The notes below the pieces were generated by a model. That model was given only the letters and a program-made list of their open reading frames with translations. It ran no database searches and was not told the origin of the DNA. A stretch of 16,160 bases of DNA from Bog-756 sp963977795 (lineage in GTDB: Bacteria > Actinomycetota > Acidimicrobiia > Acidimicrobiales > RAAP-2): the NCBI GenBank assembly GCA_963977795.1, contig CAXBRB010000032.1, positions 1-16,160 of the forward strand, given 5' to 3'. Shown here piece after piece: positions 7,679 through 14,889 of the stretch (position 1 is the first letter of the stretch; each line of letters starts with the position of its first letter). The translations under genes were made by a program, and so were the position numbers.

Positions 7679-7690
7679 CGGATCGATCCG
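7679..7690. promoter_or_regulatory. Palindrome CGGATCGATCCG in the divergent promoter region
   Basis: This perfect 12-base inverted repeat lies 34 bases before the GTG of the propeller gene. It is the most symmetrical element in this gap and sits where a repressor could act on the plus-strand promoter. I see no clear -10 box for the 7725 gene. Confidence 0.3.
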
Positions 7691-7710
7691 CAGGTGCGGG
7701 CAGACGAGCA

Positions 7711-7717
7711 GAGGAGG
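7711..7717 (+). promoter_or_regulatory. Ribosome binding site (GAGGAGG) for the propeller-repeat protein
   Basis: GAGGAGG lies 7 bases before the GTG at 7725. It decides the start in favour of this GTG over the in-frame GTG at 7653, which would add 24 residues ahead of the signal peptide. Confidence 0.75.
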
Positions 7718-7724
7718 CGGAGCC

Positions 7725-10010
7725 GTGGGCACGGAAGGAACGGTCGGGCGAGGCGGGCGGGCACCGGCGGGCCGGCGCAGCAGCCGGACGGCGCGTCGAC
7801 GGGGGCTGGGAACGGCCGCCCTGGCCGCCCTGGCCGCCACCGTCCCCGCCGGCGCCGCCCTCGATGCGGCGGCACCGGTCCACGCCGGAGCGGCGTCCGC
7901 TCCGGCGCCGCTGGCGTTCTCCCTGGCCTGGCAGACAACCCTGCCCGATGCCGGCTCCCCGGTGGCCCAGAGCTCGCCCATGGTGGCCACCCTCGATGGA
8001 CGGGGGCCGGCCGCGGTTGTAGGCGACCGGGCGGGAGGGCTGTACGCCTTCCATCTGGCCGACGGGACCGCCGTGCCCGGGTGGCCGGCCCGTCTCGGGG
8101 CGCCCATCGACTCGACGCCGTCGGTCACCCCCGACGGCTCGGGCACCGACACCGTCTTCGTGGGGACCGGGAACGCCGCCGTGCCCCGATCGGGCGGGTA
8201 TGTGGCCGTGGCCCACACCGGGAACCGGATCTGGTCGGTCGGGGCGGCCGACCCCAACGCCGTCTACGGCGTCCAGGCCTCGCTGGCCGTGGGGACCCTC
8301 CAGGGCCGCAACGCCGTGGTGGCCCCCTCCCTGGGCCAGAACGCCTACGCCCTGGCCGGGACCAACGGCAGCGTCCTCCCGGGCTGGCCGTTCTTCACCG
8401 CCGACAGCGGGTTCACCACCCCCTCCCTGGCCGACCTCTACGGCGACGGCGCCACCGAGGTGGTGACCGGGGGCGACTCGACGGCCGGGAACGCCCTGGG
8501 CGTCCAGTACGCCAACGGCGGCCACCTGCGCGTGCTGTCGGCGGACGGGCACCTGCTGTGCTCGCACGACACCAACCAGACGGTGGACTCCTCGCCGGCC
8601 GTGGGGAGCTTCCTCGGCGGCGGGCAGATGGGCATCGCCTTCGGGACCGGCTCCTTCTACCCGGGTGCCACCGACTCGAACACCCTCTTCGCCGCCGATG
8701 CCCACTGCAACATCGCCTGGCGGGCCGCCCTGGGCGGGAACACCATCTCCTCACCGGCCATCGGCGATCTGCTCGGGGACGGCAACGTCCAGGTCGTCGA
8801 GGGCGTCGACACCGGCTCGTCCGGTCTGGTGTGGGCGCTCAACGGCTCCAGCGGCGCCGCCCTGGCGGGCTGGCCCCGTACCGTGCCCGGCCGCATCATC
8901 GGGGGAGTGGTGACCGCCGACCTCACCGGCGGCGGGTACAACGACGTCCTGGTGCCCACCACGTCGGGCCTGGTGGTCTTCGACGGCAAGACAGCCCAGC
9001 AGGTGGCCGTCCTGGGCGAGGGCGCCCTGGGGCTCCAGAACTCGCCGCTGGTCACCGTCGATCCCAGTGGATCGATCGGGATCACCATCGCCGGCTACAA
9101 CGCCTTCAACGCGGGGACCGTCCAGCACTGGGTCCTGGCCGGCTCGACCGGCCGCGCGCTCGGAGCCCGGTCGTGGCCGATGTACCACCACGATCCCCAG
9201 GTGACCGGGTGGCTCCAGGTGCCGGCCCCCGGCCATCTGGCCCATCCGGTGGTGGGCATGGCGGCGACACCCACCGGTCGGGGCTACTGGAACGTGGCCA
9301 CCGACGGCGGGATCTTCGCCTTCGGCGATGCCGCCTTCCACGGCTCCATGGGCGGCCAGACCCTCAACCGGCCCATCGTCGGCATGGCCTCGACGCCCTC
9401 TGGCCAGGGCTACTGGGAGGTAGCGAGCGATGGTGGGATCTTCGCCTTCGGCGATGCCGCCTTCCACGGCTCCATGGGCGGCCAGGCCCTGAACCGGCCC
9501 ATCGTGGGGATCGCGGCGTCTCCGACCGGTCGGGGCTACTGGGAGGTGGCCAGCGACGGCGGGATCTTCGCCTTCGGCGACGCCGGCTTCCACGGATCGA
9601 CCGGCGGCCTGGTGCTCAACCGCCCGGTGGTGGCCCTTGCGCCGACGCCCACCGGCCGGGGCTACTGGGAGGTGGCCAGCGACGGCGGCCTCTTCGCCTT
9701 CGGCGATGCGCCGTTCCTGGGCTCGATGGGCGGCCGGCCGCTCAACCGGCCCATCGTGGGCATGGCGGCCGACGGCGCTCAGGGCTACTGGGAGGTGGCC
9801 TCGGACGGCGGGCTCTTCAGCTTCGGTGTGGCCCCGTTCTGGGGGTCGACCGGGGCGCTCGCCCTGGTCCAGCCGGTGGTGGCCATGGCGGCGGCCCCCC
9901 GGGGGACCGGCTACTGGCTGGCGGCGGCCGACGGGGGCCTCTTCGCCTTCGGGAGCGCCGGCTACTTCGGCTCGGTGCCCCAGGTGCTGGCCGGGAGCAT
10001 CGTCGACTGA
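7725..10010 (+). CDS. Secreted FG-GAP/PQQ-like beta-propeller protein with six C-terminal 42-residue repeats
   Basis: This is a 761-residue exported protein. The N-terminus has a basic stretch (RRSSRTARRRG) and a hydrophobic core GLGTAALAALAATVPAGAAL, a signal peptide probably cut after an AxA near residue 50-56; the arginines could suit the Tat route. Residues about 65-500 are propeller-like, with repeated FG-GAP-type turns LADLYGDGATEVVTGG, IGDLLGDGNVQVVEG and TADLTGGGYNDVLVP, several PGWP motifs and a closing SWPMYHHDPQVTG typical of such proteins. From residue 509 come six units of about 42 residues with the core GYWEVASDGGIFAFGDA. No enzyme motif or membrane anchor is visible, so a binding or surface role is inferred. 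The next gene encodes a protein with the same C-terminal module. Confidence 0.85.
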   Translation: MGTEGTVGRGGRAPAGRRSSRTARRRGLGTAALAALAATVPAGAALDAAAPVHAGAASAPAPLAFSLAWQTTLPDAGSPVAQSSPMVATLDGRGPAAVVGDRAGGLYAFHLADGTAVPGWPARLGAPIDSTPSVTPDGSGTDTVFVGTGNAAVPRSGGYVAVAHTGNRIWSVGAADPNAVYGVQASLAVGTLQGRNAVVAPSLGQNAYALAGTNGSVLPGWPFFTADSGFTTPSLADLYGDGATEVVTGGDSTAGNALGVQYANGGHLRVLSADGHLLCSHDTNQTVDSSPAVGSFLGGGQMGIAFGTGSFYPGATDSNTLFAADAHCNIAWRAALGGNTISSPAIGDLLGDGNVQVVEGVDTGSSGLVWALNGSSGAALAGWPRTVPGRIIGGVVTADLTGGGYNDVLVPTTSGLVVFDGKTAQQVAVLGEGALGLQNSPLVTVDPSGSIGITIAGYNAFNAGTVQHWVLAGSTGRALGARSWPMYHHDPQVTGWLQVPAPGHLAHPVVGMAATPTGRGYWNVATDGGIFAFGDAAFHGSMGGQTLNRPIVGMASTPSGQGYWEVASDGGIFAFGDAAFHGSMGGQALNRPIVGIAASPTGRGYWEVASDGGIFAFGDAGFHGSTGGLVLNRPVVALAPTPTGRGYWEVASDGGLFAFGDAPFLGSMGGRPLNRPIVGMAADGAQGYWEVASDGGLFSFGVAPFWGSTGALALVQPVVAMAAAPRGTGYWLAAADGGLFAFGSAGYFGSVPQVLAGSIVD
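9249..10007 (+). repeat. Six tandem 126-base (42-residue) repeats in the propeller protein
   Basis: Units start at 9249, 9375, 9501, 9627, 9753 and 9876; the fifth is one codon short and the last diverges at its end. The consensus is (V/I)VGMA-TP-G-GYWEVASDGG, then (I/L)FAFGDA-FHGS-GG--LNRP. Units 1 and 2 share 51 identical consecutive bases (9309-9359 and 9435-9485), indicating recent duplication or conversion. The alternating hydrophobic/glycine pattern suggests one beta-propeller blade or beta-hairpin pair per unit. Confidence 0.93.
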
Positions 10011-10064
10011 GCGTTGTGGCCCGGGACGGCAGGGCGCACCGGTGATCTCCGACCCGGTGGGGTG

Positions 10065-10081
10065 TCCCCCGGACCGGGGGA
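10065..10081 (+). promoter_or_regulatory. Palindrome TCCCCCGGACCGGGGGA upstream of the SpoIID-like gene
   Basis: Eight bases on each side pair perfectly around a central A. It ends 9 bases before the TAGCCT box, so it covers the expected -35 region and could be an operator. As RNA it would form a 7-bp stem with a 3-base loop, so a terminator-like role for the preceding gene (stop at 10010) is also possible, although no T-run follows. Confidence 0.4.
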
Positions 10082-10090
10082 GGGCACCTC

Positions 10091-10096
10091 TAGCCT
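10091..10096 (+). promoter_or_regulatory. Putative -10 box (TAGCCT) for a leaderless SpoIID-like transcript
   Basis: TAGCCT is followed after 8 bases by the GTG at 10105. It has the same geometry as the boxes at 289 and 12214. No ribosome binding site stands before the GTG. Confidence 0.5.
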
Positions 10097-10104
10097 GGAC
10101 GGCT

Positions 10105-12177
10105 GTGCGCGATGGCAGGGATAAGCGGACCGGACGAGTGACGCCACGTCGTCGGCGACCGGTGGTGGGGCGGGCCCTGGCGGCCGCCGTGGCCCTCGGC
10201 GCTGCGCTGAGCGCATCCGTGGCCGGCTCCCTTCCCGACGCCCCGCCGGCGGCGGCCTATCCGGCGGCCGACGTCACCCTGGTGGGCCACGGGTACGGCC
10301 ATGGCCGGGGGATGGGCCAGTGGGGTGCGCTGGGCTACGCCCTGGCCCACACCTCGTGGTCGGCCATCGTGAGCCACTACTACGCCCCGGCCACCCCGGC
10401 CGCCCTCACGCCGGCCCAGGCCGCCCACCCGGTCGCCGTGGTGCTGACCGAGAACAACGACAGCTACACCATCGTCACCTCGTCGAGCGGCTTCACGGCG
10501 GCCGGCCGCCACTTCACGGCCGGCCAGGCCGTCATGCTGGCCACCAACGCCGACCGGGCGACGTACCTGGCCTTCGCCGGCGGAGGGTGCGGCGGGCCGT
10601 GGGGCGCCACCCCCTATGCCGTGGTGGCCAACCCGACCGTGGTGCCCGACGCCGACTCGGTGCCCGGCGACCCGGCGGCGGCCACCAAGGCCCTCCAGCT
10701 CTGCCTGCCCGGCGGGAACCTCGCCGTGCGCGGCCAGCTGCGGGCCACCTACAACACGGCCAGCCCGCCGGCTGCCCGCACGGTCAACCTGGTCGCCCTG
10801 GAGTCGTACGTGGCCGGCGTGGTGCCCAACGAGTCCCCGGCCTACTGGGGCGGCCTGGGCGACGCCGGGCCCCAGGGCCAGGCCTGGGGGTTCCAGGAGC
10901 TGGAGGCCCAGGCCGTCGCCGCTCGTTCCTACGTCATGGCCGCCCTGGGGAGCTACGGCGGATACGCCGACACCTGCGACCTGGCCTGCCAGACCTACCG
11001 GGGGCTGCGCAACGAGAGCCCGCTGAGCGACGCCGCCGCGGCGGCCACCGCCGGCCAGGTGATGGAGGTCGGCGCCGACGGGACGCCCCGGACCACCGAG
11101 TACTCCTCGTCCACCGGTGGCTACACAGCACCGGGCACCTTCGGTGCGGTGCCCGACGTGGGCGATGCCGTCTGCGTGCCGGGCGCCTGCAACCCGCACC
11201 ACACCTGGAAGGTGACCCTCCCCGTGACCGACATCGAGGCGACCTGGCCCCAGCTGGGCTCGCTGTCGGCCGTGACCGTCACCTCCCGCAACGGCCTCGG
11301 TGCCGACGGGGGCCGGGTGCTCCAGATGGTCATGGTGGGCACGGCCCAACGGGTCACCCTCACCGGCGACCAGTTCGCTGCGGCCATGAACCTCCAGTCC
11401 AACTGGTTCTCGGTGGCCACCAGCCTGTCGGCCCCGGCGGTGGGCATGGCCGGGACGACGGACGCCAAGGGCTACTGGCTGGCCGGCTCCGACGGTTCGG
11501 TGCTGGCCTTCGGCGACGCCCCTTCCCTGGGAGCGGCGTCGGCCACCCCGCTGAACGCGCCCGTGGTGGGCCTGGCCCGGACGGCGACGGGCCAGGGCTA
11601 CTGGCTGGCCGCCTCTGACGGGGGGATCTTCACCTTCGGCGACGCCACCTTCGTCGGGTCGGCCGGCGCCATCCGCCTCAACAAGCCGATCGTCGGCATG
11701 GCGCCCACCCCGACCGGCCACGGCTACTGGCTGGTGGCCTCCGATGGCGGCATCTTCTCCTACGGTGACGCCGCCTTCTTCGGCTCGACGGGGTCGCTCC
11801 GGCTGAACCGGCCGGTGGTGGGGATGGTGCGCACAGCGACCGGCCGGGGCTACTGGCTGGTGGCCTCCGACGGCGGCATCTTCGCCTTCGGCGACGCCCG
11901 CTTCTTCGGCTCGATGGGCGGCCTCCACCTCAACGCCCCCGTCGTCGGGATGACCGGGACCCCCGACGGCGGCGGCTACCGGATGGTGGCATCCGATGGC
12001 GGCATCTTCTCCTTCGGCGACGCCACCTTCTACGGCTCGGCCGGGAGCATCGCCCTGGCGCAGCCCATCGTGGGCATGGCGCCCACGGCCACCGGCCACG
12101 GCTACTGGCTGGTGGCCTCCGATGGCGGCATCTTCACCTACGGCGACGCCGGCTACTTCGGGTCCGGAGCCGCCTGA
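10105..12177 (+). CDS. Secreted SpoIID/LytB-domain protein with six C-terminal 42-residue repeats
   Basis: This is a 690-residue exported protein. A basic N-terminus (TPRRRRPVVGR) and a hydrophobic run ending near PPAAAYP form a signal peptide. The SpoIID-like domain starts at GHGYGHGRGMGQWGALGYAL (61-80), the family's opening GHG-GMGQ-GA signature. It continues with ESYVAGVVPNESPAYW (233-248), where Glu243 aligns with the catalytic glutamate of SpoIID. AQAVAARSYV (about 268-277) and YSSSTGGYT (333-341) follow. SpoIID of Bacillus is a peptidoglycan lytic transglycosylase acting on stem-stripped glycan. Conservation of the glutamate makes wall cleavage plausible here. From residue 445 six repeats run to the C-terminus and may bind the cell surface. 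GTG 10105 is preferred for its leaderless geometry; GTG 10138 is the alternative and also precedes the signal peptide. Confidence 0.9.
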   Translation: MRDGRDKRTGRVTPRRRRPVVGRALAAAVALGAALSASVAGSLPDAPPAAAYPAADVTLVGHGYGHGRGMGQWGALGYALAHTSWSAIVSHYYAPATPAALTPAQAAHPVAVVLTENNDSYTIVTSSSGFTAAGRHFTAGQAVMLATNADRATYLAFAGGGCGGPWGATPYAVVANPTVVPDADSVPGDPAAATKALQLCLPGGNLAVRGQLRATYNTASPPAARTVNLVALESYVAGVVPNESPAYWGGLGDAGPQGQAWGFQELEAQAVAARSYVMAALGSYGGYADTCDLACQTYRGLRNESPLSDAAAAATAGQVMEVGADGTPRTTEYSSSTGGYTAPGTFGAVPDVGDAVCVPGACNPHHTWKVTLPVTDIEATWPQLGSLSAVTVTSRNGLGADGGRVLQMVMVGTAQRVTLTGDQFAAAMNLQSNWFSVATSLSAPAVGMAGTTDAKGYWLAGSDGSVLAFGDAPSLGAASATPLNAPVVGLARTATGQGYWLAASDGGIFTFGDATFVGSAGAIRLNKPIVGMAPTPTGHGYWLVASDGGIFSYGDAAFFGSTGSLRLNRPVVGMVRTATGRGYWLVASDGGIFAFGDARFFGSMGGLHLNAPVVGMTGTPDGGGYRMVASDGGIFSFGDATFYGSAGSIALAQPIVGMAPTATGHGYWLVASDGGIFTYGDAGYFGSGAA
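11437..12174 (+). repeat. Six tandem 126-base (42-residue) repeats in the SpoIID-like protein
   Basis: Units start at 11437, 11563, 11689, 11815, 11941 and 12067, exactly 126 bases apart; the last is shortened to 36 residues. The consensus is VVGMA-T-TG-GYWLVASDGG, then IF-FGDA-FFGS-G---LN-P. The first unit is the most diverged (SDGSVLAFGDAPSLG). The copies are more alike within this gene (GYWLVASDGG) than to the neighbouring gene (GYWEVASDGG), as expected for local homogenisation after an old duplication. Confidence 0.93.
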
Positions 12178-12213
12178 GCCGGACGGTCCTCCTGCCGCCT
12201 CGGCCCCCGGTCG

Positions 12214-12219
12214 TAGTGT
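12214..12219 (+). promoter_or_regulatory. Putative -10 box (TAGTGT) upstream of the flippase-like gene
   Basis: TAGTGT is followed after 8 bases by the ATG at 12228, the geometry of a leaderless start. That ATG opens only an 8-codon frame, while the main gene starts at 12268, so the transcript would carry a 40-base leader containing mini-ORFs. Confidence 0.45.
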
Positions 12220-12227
12220 GGCGGCCC

Positions 12228-12254
12228 ATGGCGCGGCGATGGTCGGGGACGTGA
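12228..12254 (+). CDS. Possible leaderless 8-codon upstream ORF (MARRWSGT)
   Basis: The ATG lies where transcription from the TAGTGT box should begin. The frame ends at the TGA at 12252-12254, 13 bases before the ATG of the flippase-like gene. It may be only a ribosome entry point; nothing in the peptide suggests a function. It overlaps a second mini-ORF in another frame. Confidence 0.25.
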   Translation: MARRWSGT

Positions 12255-12271
12255 CGGCGGCGGTCCGATGA
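12239..12271 (+). CDS. Possible 10-codon leader ORF coupled to the flippase-like gene (MVGDVTAAVR)
   Basis: This frame starts at ATG 12239 and its TGA (12269-12271) overlaps the ATG of the main gene as ATGA. That arrangement commonly gives termination-reinitiation. Because no ribosome binding site stands before 12268, initiation here could feed translation of the large gene. It could equally be chance overlap. Confidence 0.3.
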   Translation: MVGDVTAAVR

Positions 12272-14829
12272 CGACCGCCGCGCCGAGTCGTCGGCCCGTC
12301 GGGGCCTCGTCCGCCCTGGTGGCCCGGTGGCGTGCCACGTTCTTCGCCCCGGTGGGCGACGGGCAGACCCGGAGGCGGGGGAGCGATGTCCTCCGGATCG
12401 TCCTCGGACTGCTGGCGCTCCTGCTGTGCTGGGTGGCGTCGCTGGCCAACTCGTCGTCCGAGCACTGGATCGCCACCACCCTCCATCCGGCCCCGGAGGG
12501 CGTCCGGTGGCTGATCACGTCGATCTGGTGGGCTGCCTCGTTCGGGATCATCGCCCTCATCGTGGTGCTGGCCGTGGCCTCCCGACGCTGGGCGGTGGCC
12601 CGGGACGCCGCCATCGCCGGAGGCGCAGCGTGGGTGATCTGCGTGGTCATGGGCCTGGTGGCCGGACCGACGGGGGGCCGGCCGAACAACCCCGGCCTCC
12701 ACGGGTTCGACCTCACGTTCCCGGTGGCCCGGGTGGCGGCCACCGTGGCCGTGGCCGTGGCCGCCCTTCCCTACCTCGGGCGGTGGGTCCAGCGCACCCT
12801 CGAGGGGGCCGTGGTGCTGCTGGCCCTGGCAACCGTGGTCCAGGGATCGGGGCTCCCCCTGGCCGTGGTGGCCGCCCTGGCCGTGGGATGGGTGGTCACC
12901 GCCACCGTCCACCTCTGCTTCGGGGCCCCGCTGGGCCTCCCGTCGGCGGCCGAGCTGACGGCCCTGGTGGCCGACCTCGGGATCGCGGTTACCGACGCCG
13001 AGCGCACCGACCGCCAGGAGTGGGGGCCGGGCCGGTTCCGGGGGACGGTGGACGGTGAGCCGGCCGACATCTCGGTCTACGGGCGCGATGCCTCCGACAC
13101 CCAGTTCCTCACCAAGGCCGTCCGCTTCGTCCTCTACCGGGACTCGGGACCGACCCTCACGGTCACCCGGTGGCAGCAGGTGGAGCACGAGGCCTACGTG
13201 CTGCTGGTGGCCGGCCAGGCCGGCGTCCGGGTCCCGACGGTCATCGTGGCCGGCCCGGCCGGACCGGCCCGGGACGGCGTGCTGATCACCCGGCCGCCGG
13301 CGGGCCGACCCCTCTCTGAACTTCCGGCCTTCCCCCTGCCCGCCGCAGACGCCGCGGCCACCGGCGCAGCTGCCCCGGGGGCGGGTGCCGCACCCGCCAT
13401 CCCGACGGCCGATCCTCCGGCGCCGCCGTCGCCCGACCCGGCCGGTCCGCCCGCGCTCTCCGACGCCGCCCTCGACGACGTCTTCCGTCAGGTCCACGCC
13501 ATGCGGGCGGCCCGGATCACCCACGGGTCGATCACCGTCGACACCATCGTGGTGGACGAGGACGACCGCTGCGGACTGCTCGACCTTCGTTCGGCCGCCA
13601 CCATGGACCAGGGCGAGCGCTTCGACCGTGACCTGGCCGCCGCCCTGGCCGCCTGCGCGCAGGTGGCCGGCCCCCAGCGCACCGTGGCCGCGGCCCTCCG
13701 GGTGGTACCGGTGGCCGACCTGGCCGCCGCCCTGCCCTTCCTGCAGCGGGCCGCCCTCGGCCCGGCTGCCTCCAAGGCCCTGCGGGGCCGCAAGGAGGTG
13801 CTGACCGCCCTGCGGGAGACCGGGGCGGCGGCGGCCGGGGTCGAGGTCCCCAAGCTCATCGAGGCCCGCCGCATCAGCTGGGTGACCCTGGCCCTGGTGG
13901 TGGGGACCCTGGTGGGCGGATGGGCCCTGATCGGCGTGCTGGTCAACGTGGGCCGGTCCTGGAGCACCATCAAGGGGGCGGACTGGGCGTGGGTGGCGGT
14001 GGTCTTCGTGCTGGCCCAGTCGGCCTATCCGGCCATCGCCGTGACCACCCTGGGCTCGGTGACCCAGCCCCTGCCCTACGGGCGCACGGTGGCCCTCGAG
14101 GTGTCGAACACCTTCGTCGGCCTGGCCGGCGGCTCGATGGCCGTGCTGGCCACCCGGGTCCGCTTCTTCCAGCAGGAGGGGTTCGACGCCACCCTGGCCG
14201 TCAGCTCGGGGGTGCTCGTCTCCACCGTAAGCTGGATCGTCAAGGGGGCGCTCTTCCTGGTCTCCATCCCCCTGGCCATCTCCCAGTTCCACTTCCACCA
14301 GCCGAGCGACACCGGCGGGGGCGGGGGGATCAACACGGCCCACCTGGTCGAGCTCCTGATCCTCGTGGTGGTGGCCGTCGGCGTGGTGGCCGGGATCCTC
14401 CTCGCCGTCCCCCGCTGGCGCCGGCTGGCTGCGGCCAAGCTCCGTCCCAAGGCCTCCGAGGTGTGGGGCCACCTGAAGGTGCTCTCGGGCCACCCGCGCA
14501 ACATGGTGGAGATCTTCGGCGGCAACACGGTGGCCCAGGTGGTGGTGGCTATGGCGCTCGGCGCAGCGCTCCACGCCTTCGGCGCACATCTCAACCTGGC
14601 CGCCCTGATCATCGTCCTCACCCTGGGGTCGATGCTGGGCGGGGTTTCACCGGTGCCCGGCGGGATGGGCGTGGTCGAGGCGGGGATGATCCTCGGGCTC
14701 ACGGCGGCCGGCATCAGCGAGACGGTGGCCGTGGCCGCCGTCTTCGTACAGCGGCTCTTCACCGCCTACCTGCCGCCCATCTGGGGCTGGGGCACCCTGG
14801 TGTGGATGCGCCGGCGGGAGTACCTGTAG
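12268..14829 (+). CDS. Large membrane protein: helices, degenerate kinase-like domain and LPG-synthase/UPF0104 flippase-like domain
   Basis: This is an 853-residue protein. About five hydrophobic segments fill 44-230 (first VLRIVLGLLALLLCWVASLA). A kinase-like fold follows: YGRDASDTQFLTKAVRF near 271, a helix with EHEAYVLL, ligand-loop text VLITRPPAGRPLSELP, and a catalytic-loop equivalent HGSITVDTIVVDEDDR (419-434) followed by LLDLR (Asp439). Compared with HGD---N and DFG, the catalytic Asp and Asn are replaced and only the DFG-type Asp remains, so it may be a pseudokinase. An Ala/Pro linker (about 350-390) is inserted in it. From about 538 comes a multi-helix LPG_synthase_TM region with the hallmark SPVPGGMGVVEAGMILGL (Gly-rich PGGMG near 797). 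Related proteins flip or handle lipid-linked substrates. The lysyltransferase domain of MprF is absent. ATG 12268 is the only start close to the homology. Confidence 0.88.
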   Translation: MTTAAPSRRPVGASSALVARWRATFFAPVGDGQTRRRGSDVLRIVLGLLALLLCWVASLANSSSEHWIATTLHPAPEGVRWLITSIWWAASFGIIALIVVLAVASRRWAVARDAAIAGGAAWVICVVMGLVAGPTGGRPNNPGLHGFDLTFPVARVAATVAVAVAALPYLGRWVQRTLEGAVVLLALATVVQGSGLPLAVVAALAVGWVVTATVHLCFGAPLGLPSAAELTALVADLGIAVTDAERTDRQEWGPGRFRGTVDGEPADISVYGRDASDTQFLTKAVRFVLYRDSGPTLTVTRWQQVEHEAYVLLVAGQAGVRVPTVIVAGPAGPARDGVLITRPPAGRPLSELPAFPLPAADAAATGAAAPGAGAAPAIPTADPPAPPSPDPAGPPALSDAALDDVFRQVHAMRAARITHGSITVDTIVVDEDDRCGLLDLRSAATMDQGERFDRDLAAALAACAQVAGPQRTVAAALRVVPVADLAAALPFLQRAALGPAASKALRGRKEVLTALRETGAAAAGVEVPKLIEARRISWVTLALVVGTLVGGWALIGVLVNVGRSWSTIKGADWAWVAVVFVLAQSAYPAIAVTTLGSVTQPLPYGRTVALEVSNTFVGLAGGSMAVLATRVRFFQQEGFDATLAVSSGVLVSTVSWIVKGALFLVSIPLAISQFHFHQPSDTGGGGGINTAHLVELLILVVVAVGVVAGILLAVPRWRRLAAAKLRPKASEVWGHLKVLSGHPRNMVEIFGGNTVAQVVVAMALGAALHAFGAHLNLAALIIVLTLGSMLGGVSPVPGGMGVVEAGMILGLTAAGISETVAVAAVFVQRLFTAYLPPIWGWGTLVWMRRREYL

Positions 14830-14889
14830 GGGCAGCTGCTCCAGGGAAGCGGTGTCCGGGCCCGGGTCCCCAGGCCGCGGGCGCAGGGC

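Noticed and set aside
5646..8705. 1019-codon version of the GT-C-like gene starting near 8705
   Set aside because: The upstream third is antisense to the propeller gene and low complexity. Protein-like sequence begins at the ATG at 7550.
9249..12174. Regular 126-base periodicity as a possible CRISPR or noncoding satellite
   Set aside because: The periodicity is a multiple of three, stays in frame, varies mainly at silent and surface positions, and lies inside two secreted protein genes.
10090..14589. Minus-strand open frame of 1499 codons
   Set aside because: Its protein is dominated by His, Gly, Gln and Arg with no domain, and it runs antisense to two clear genes. High GC suppresses stop codons in such shadow frames.
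14830..14889. CCGGGCCCGG palindrome as a bidirectional terminator
   Set aside because: It has no loop and no adjacent T or A run, so it is not a convincing terminator in either direction.
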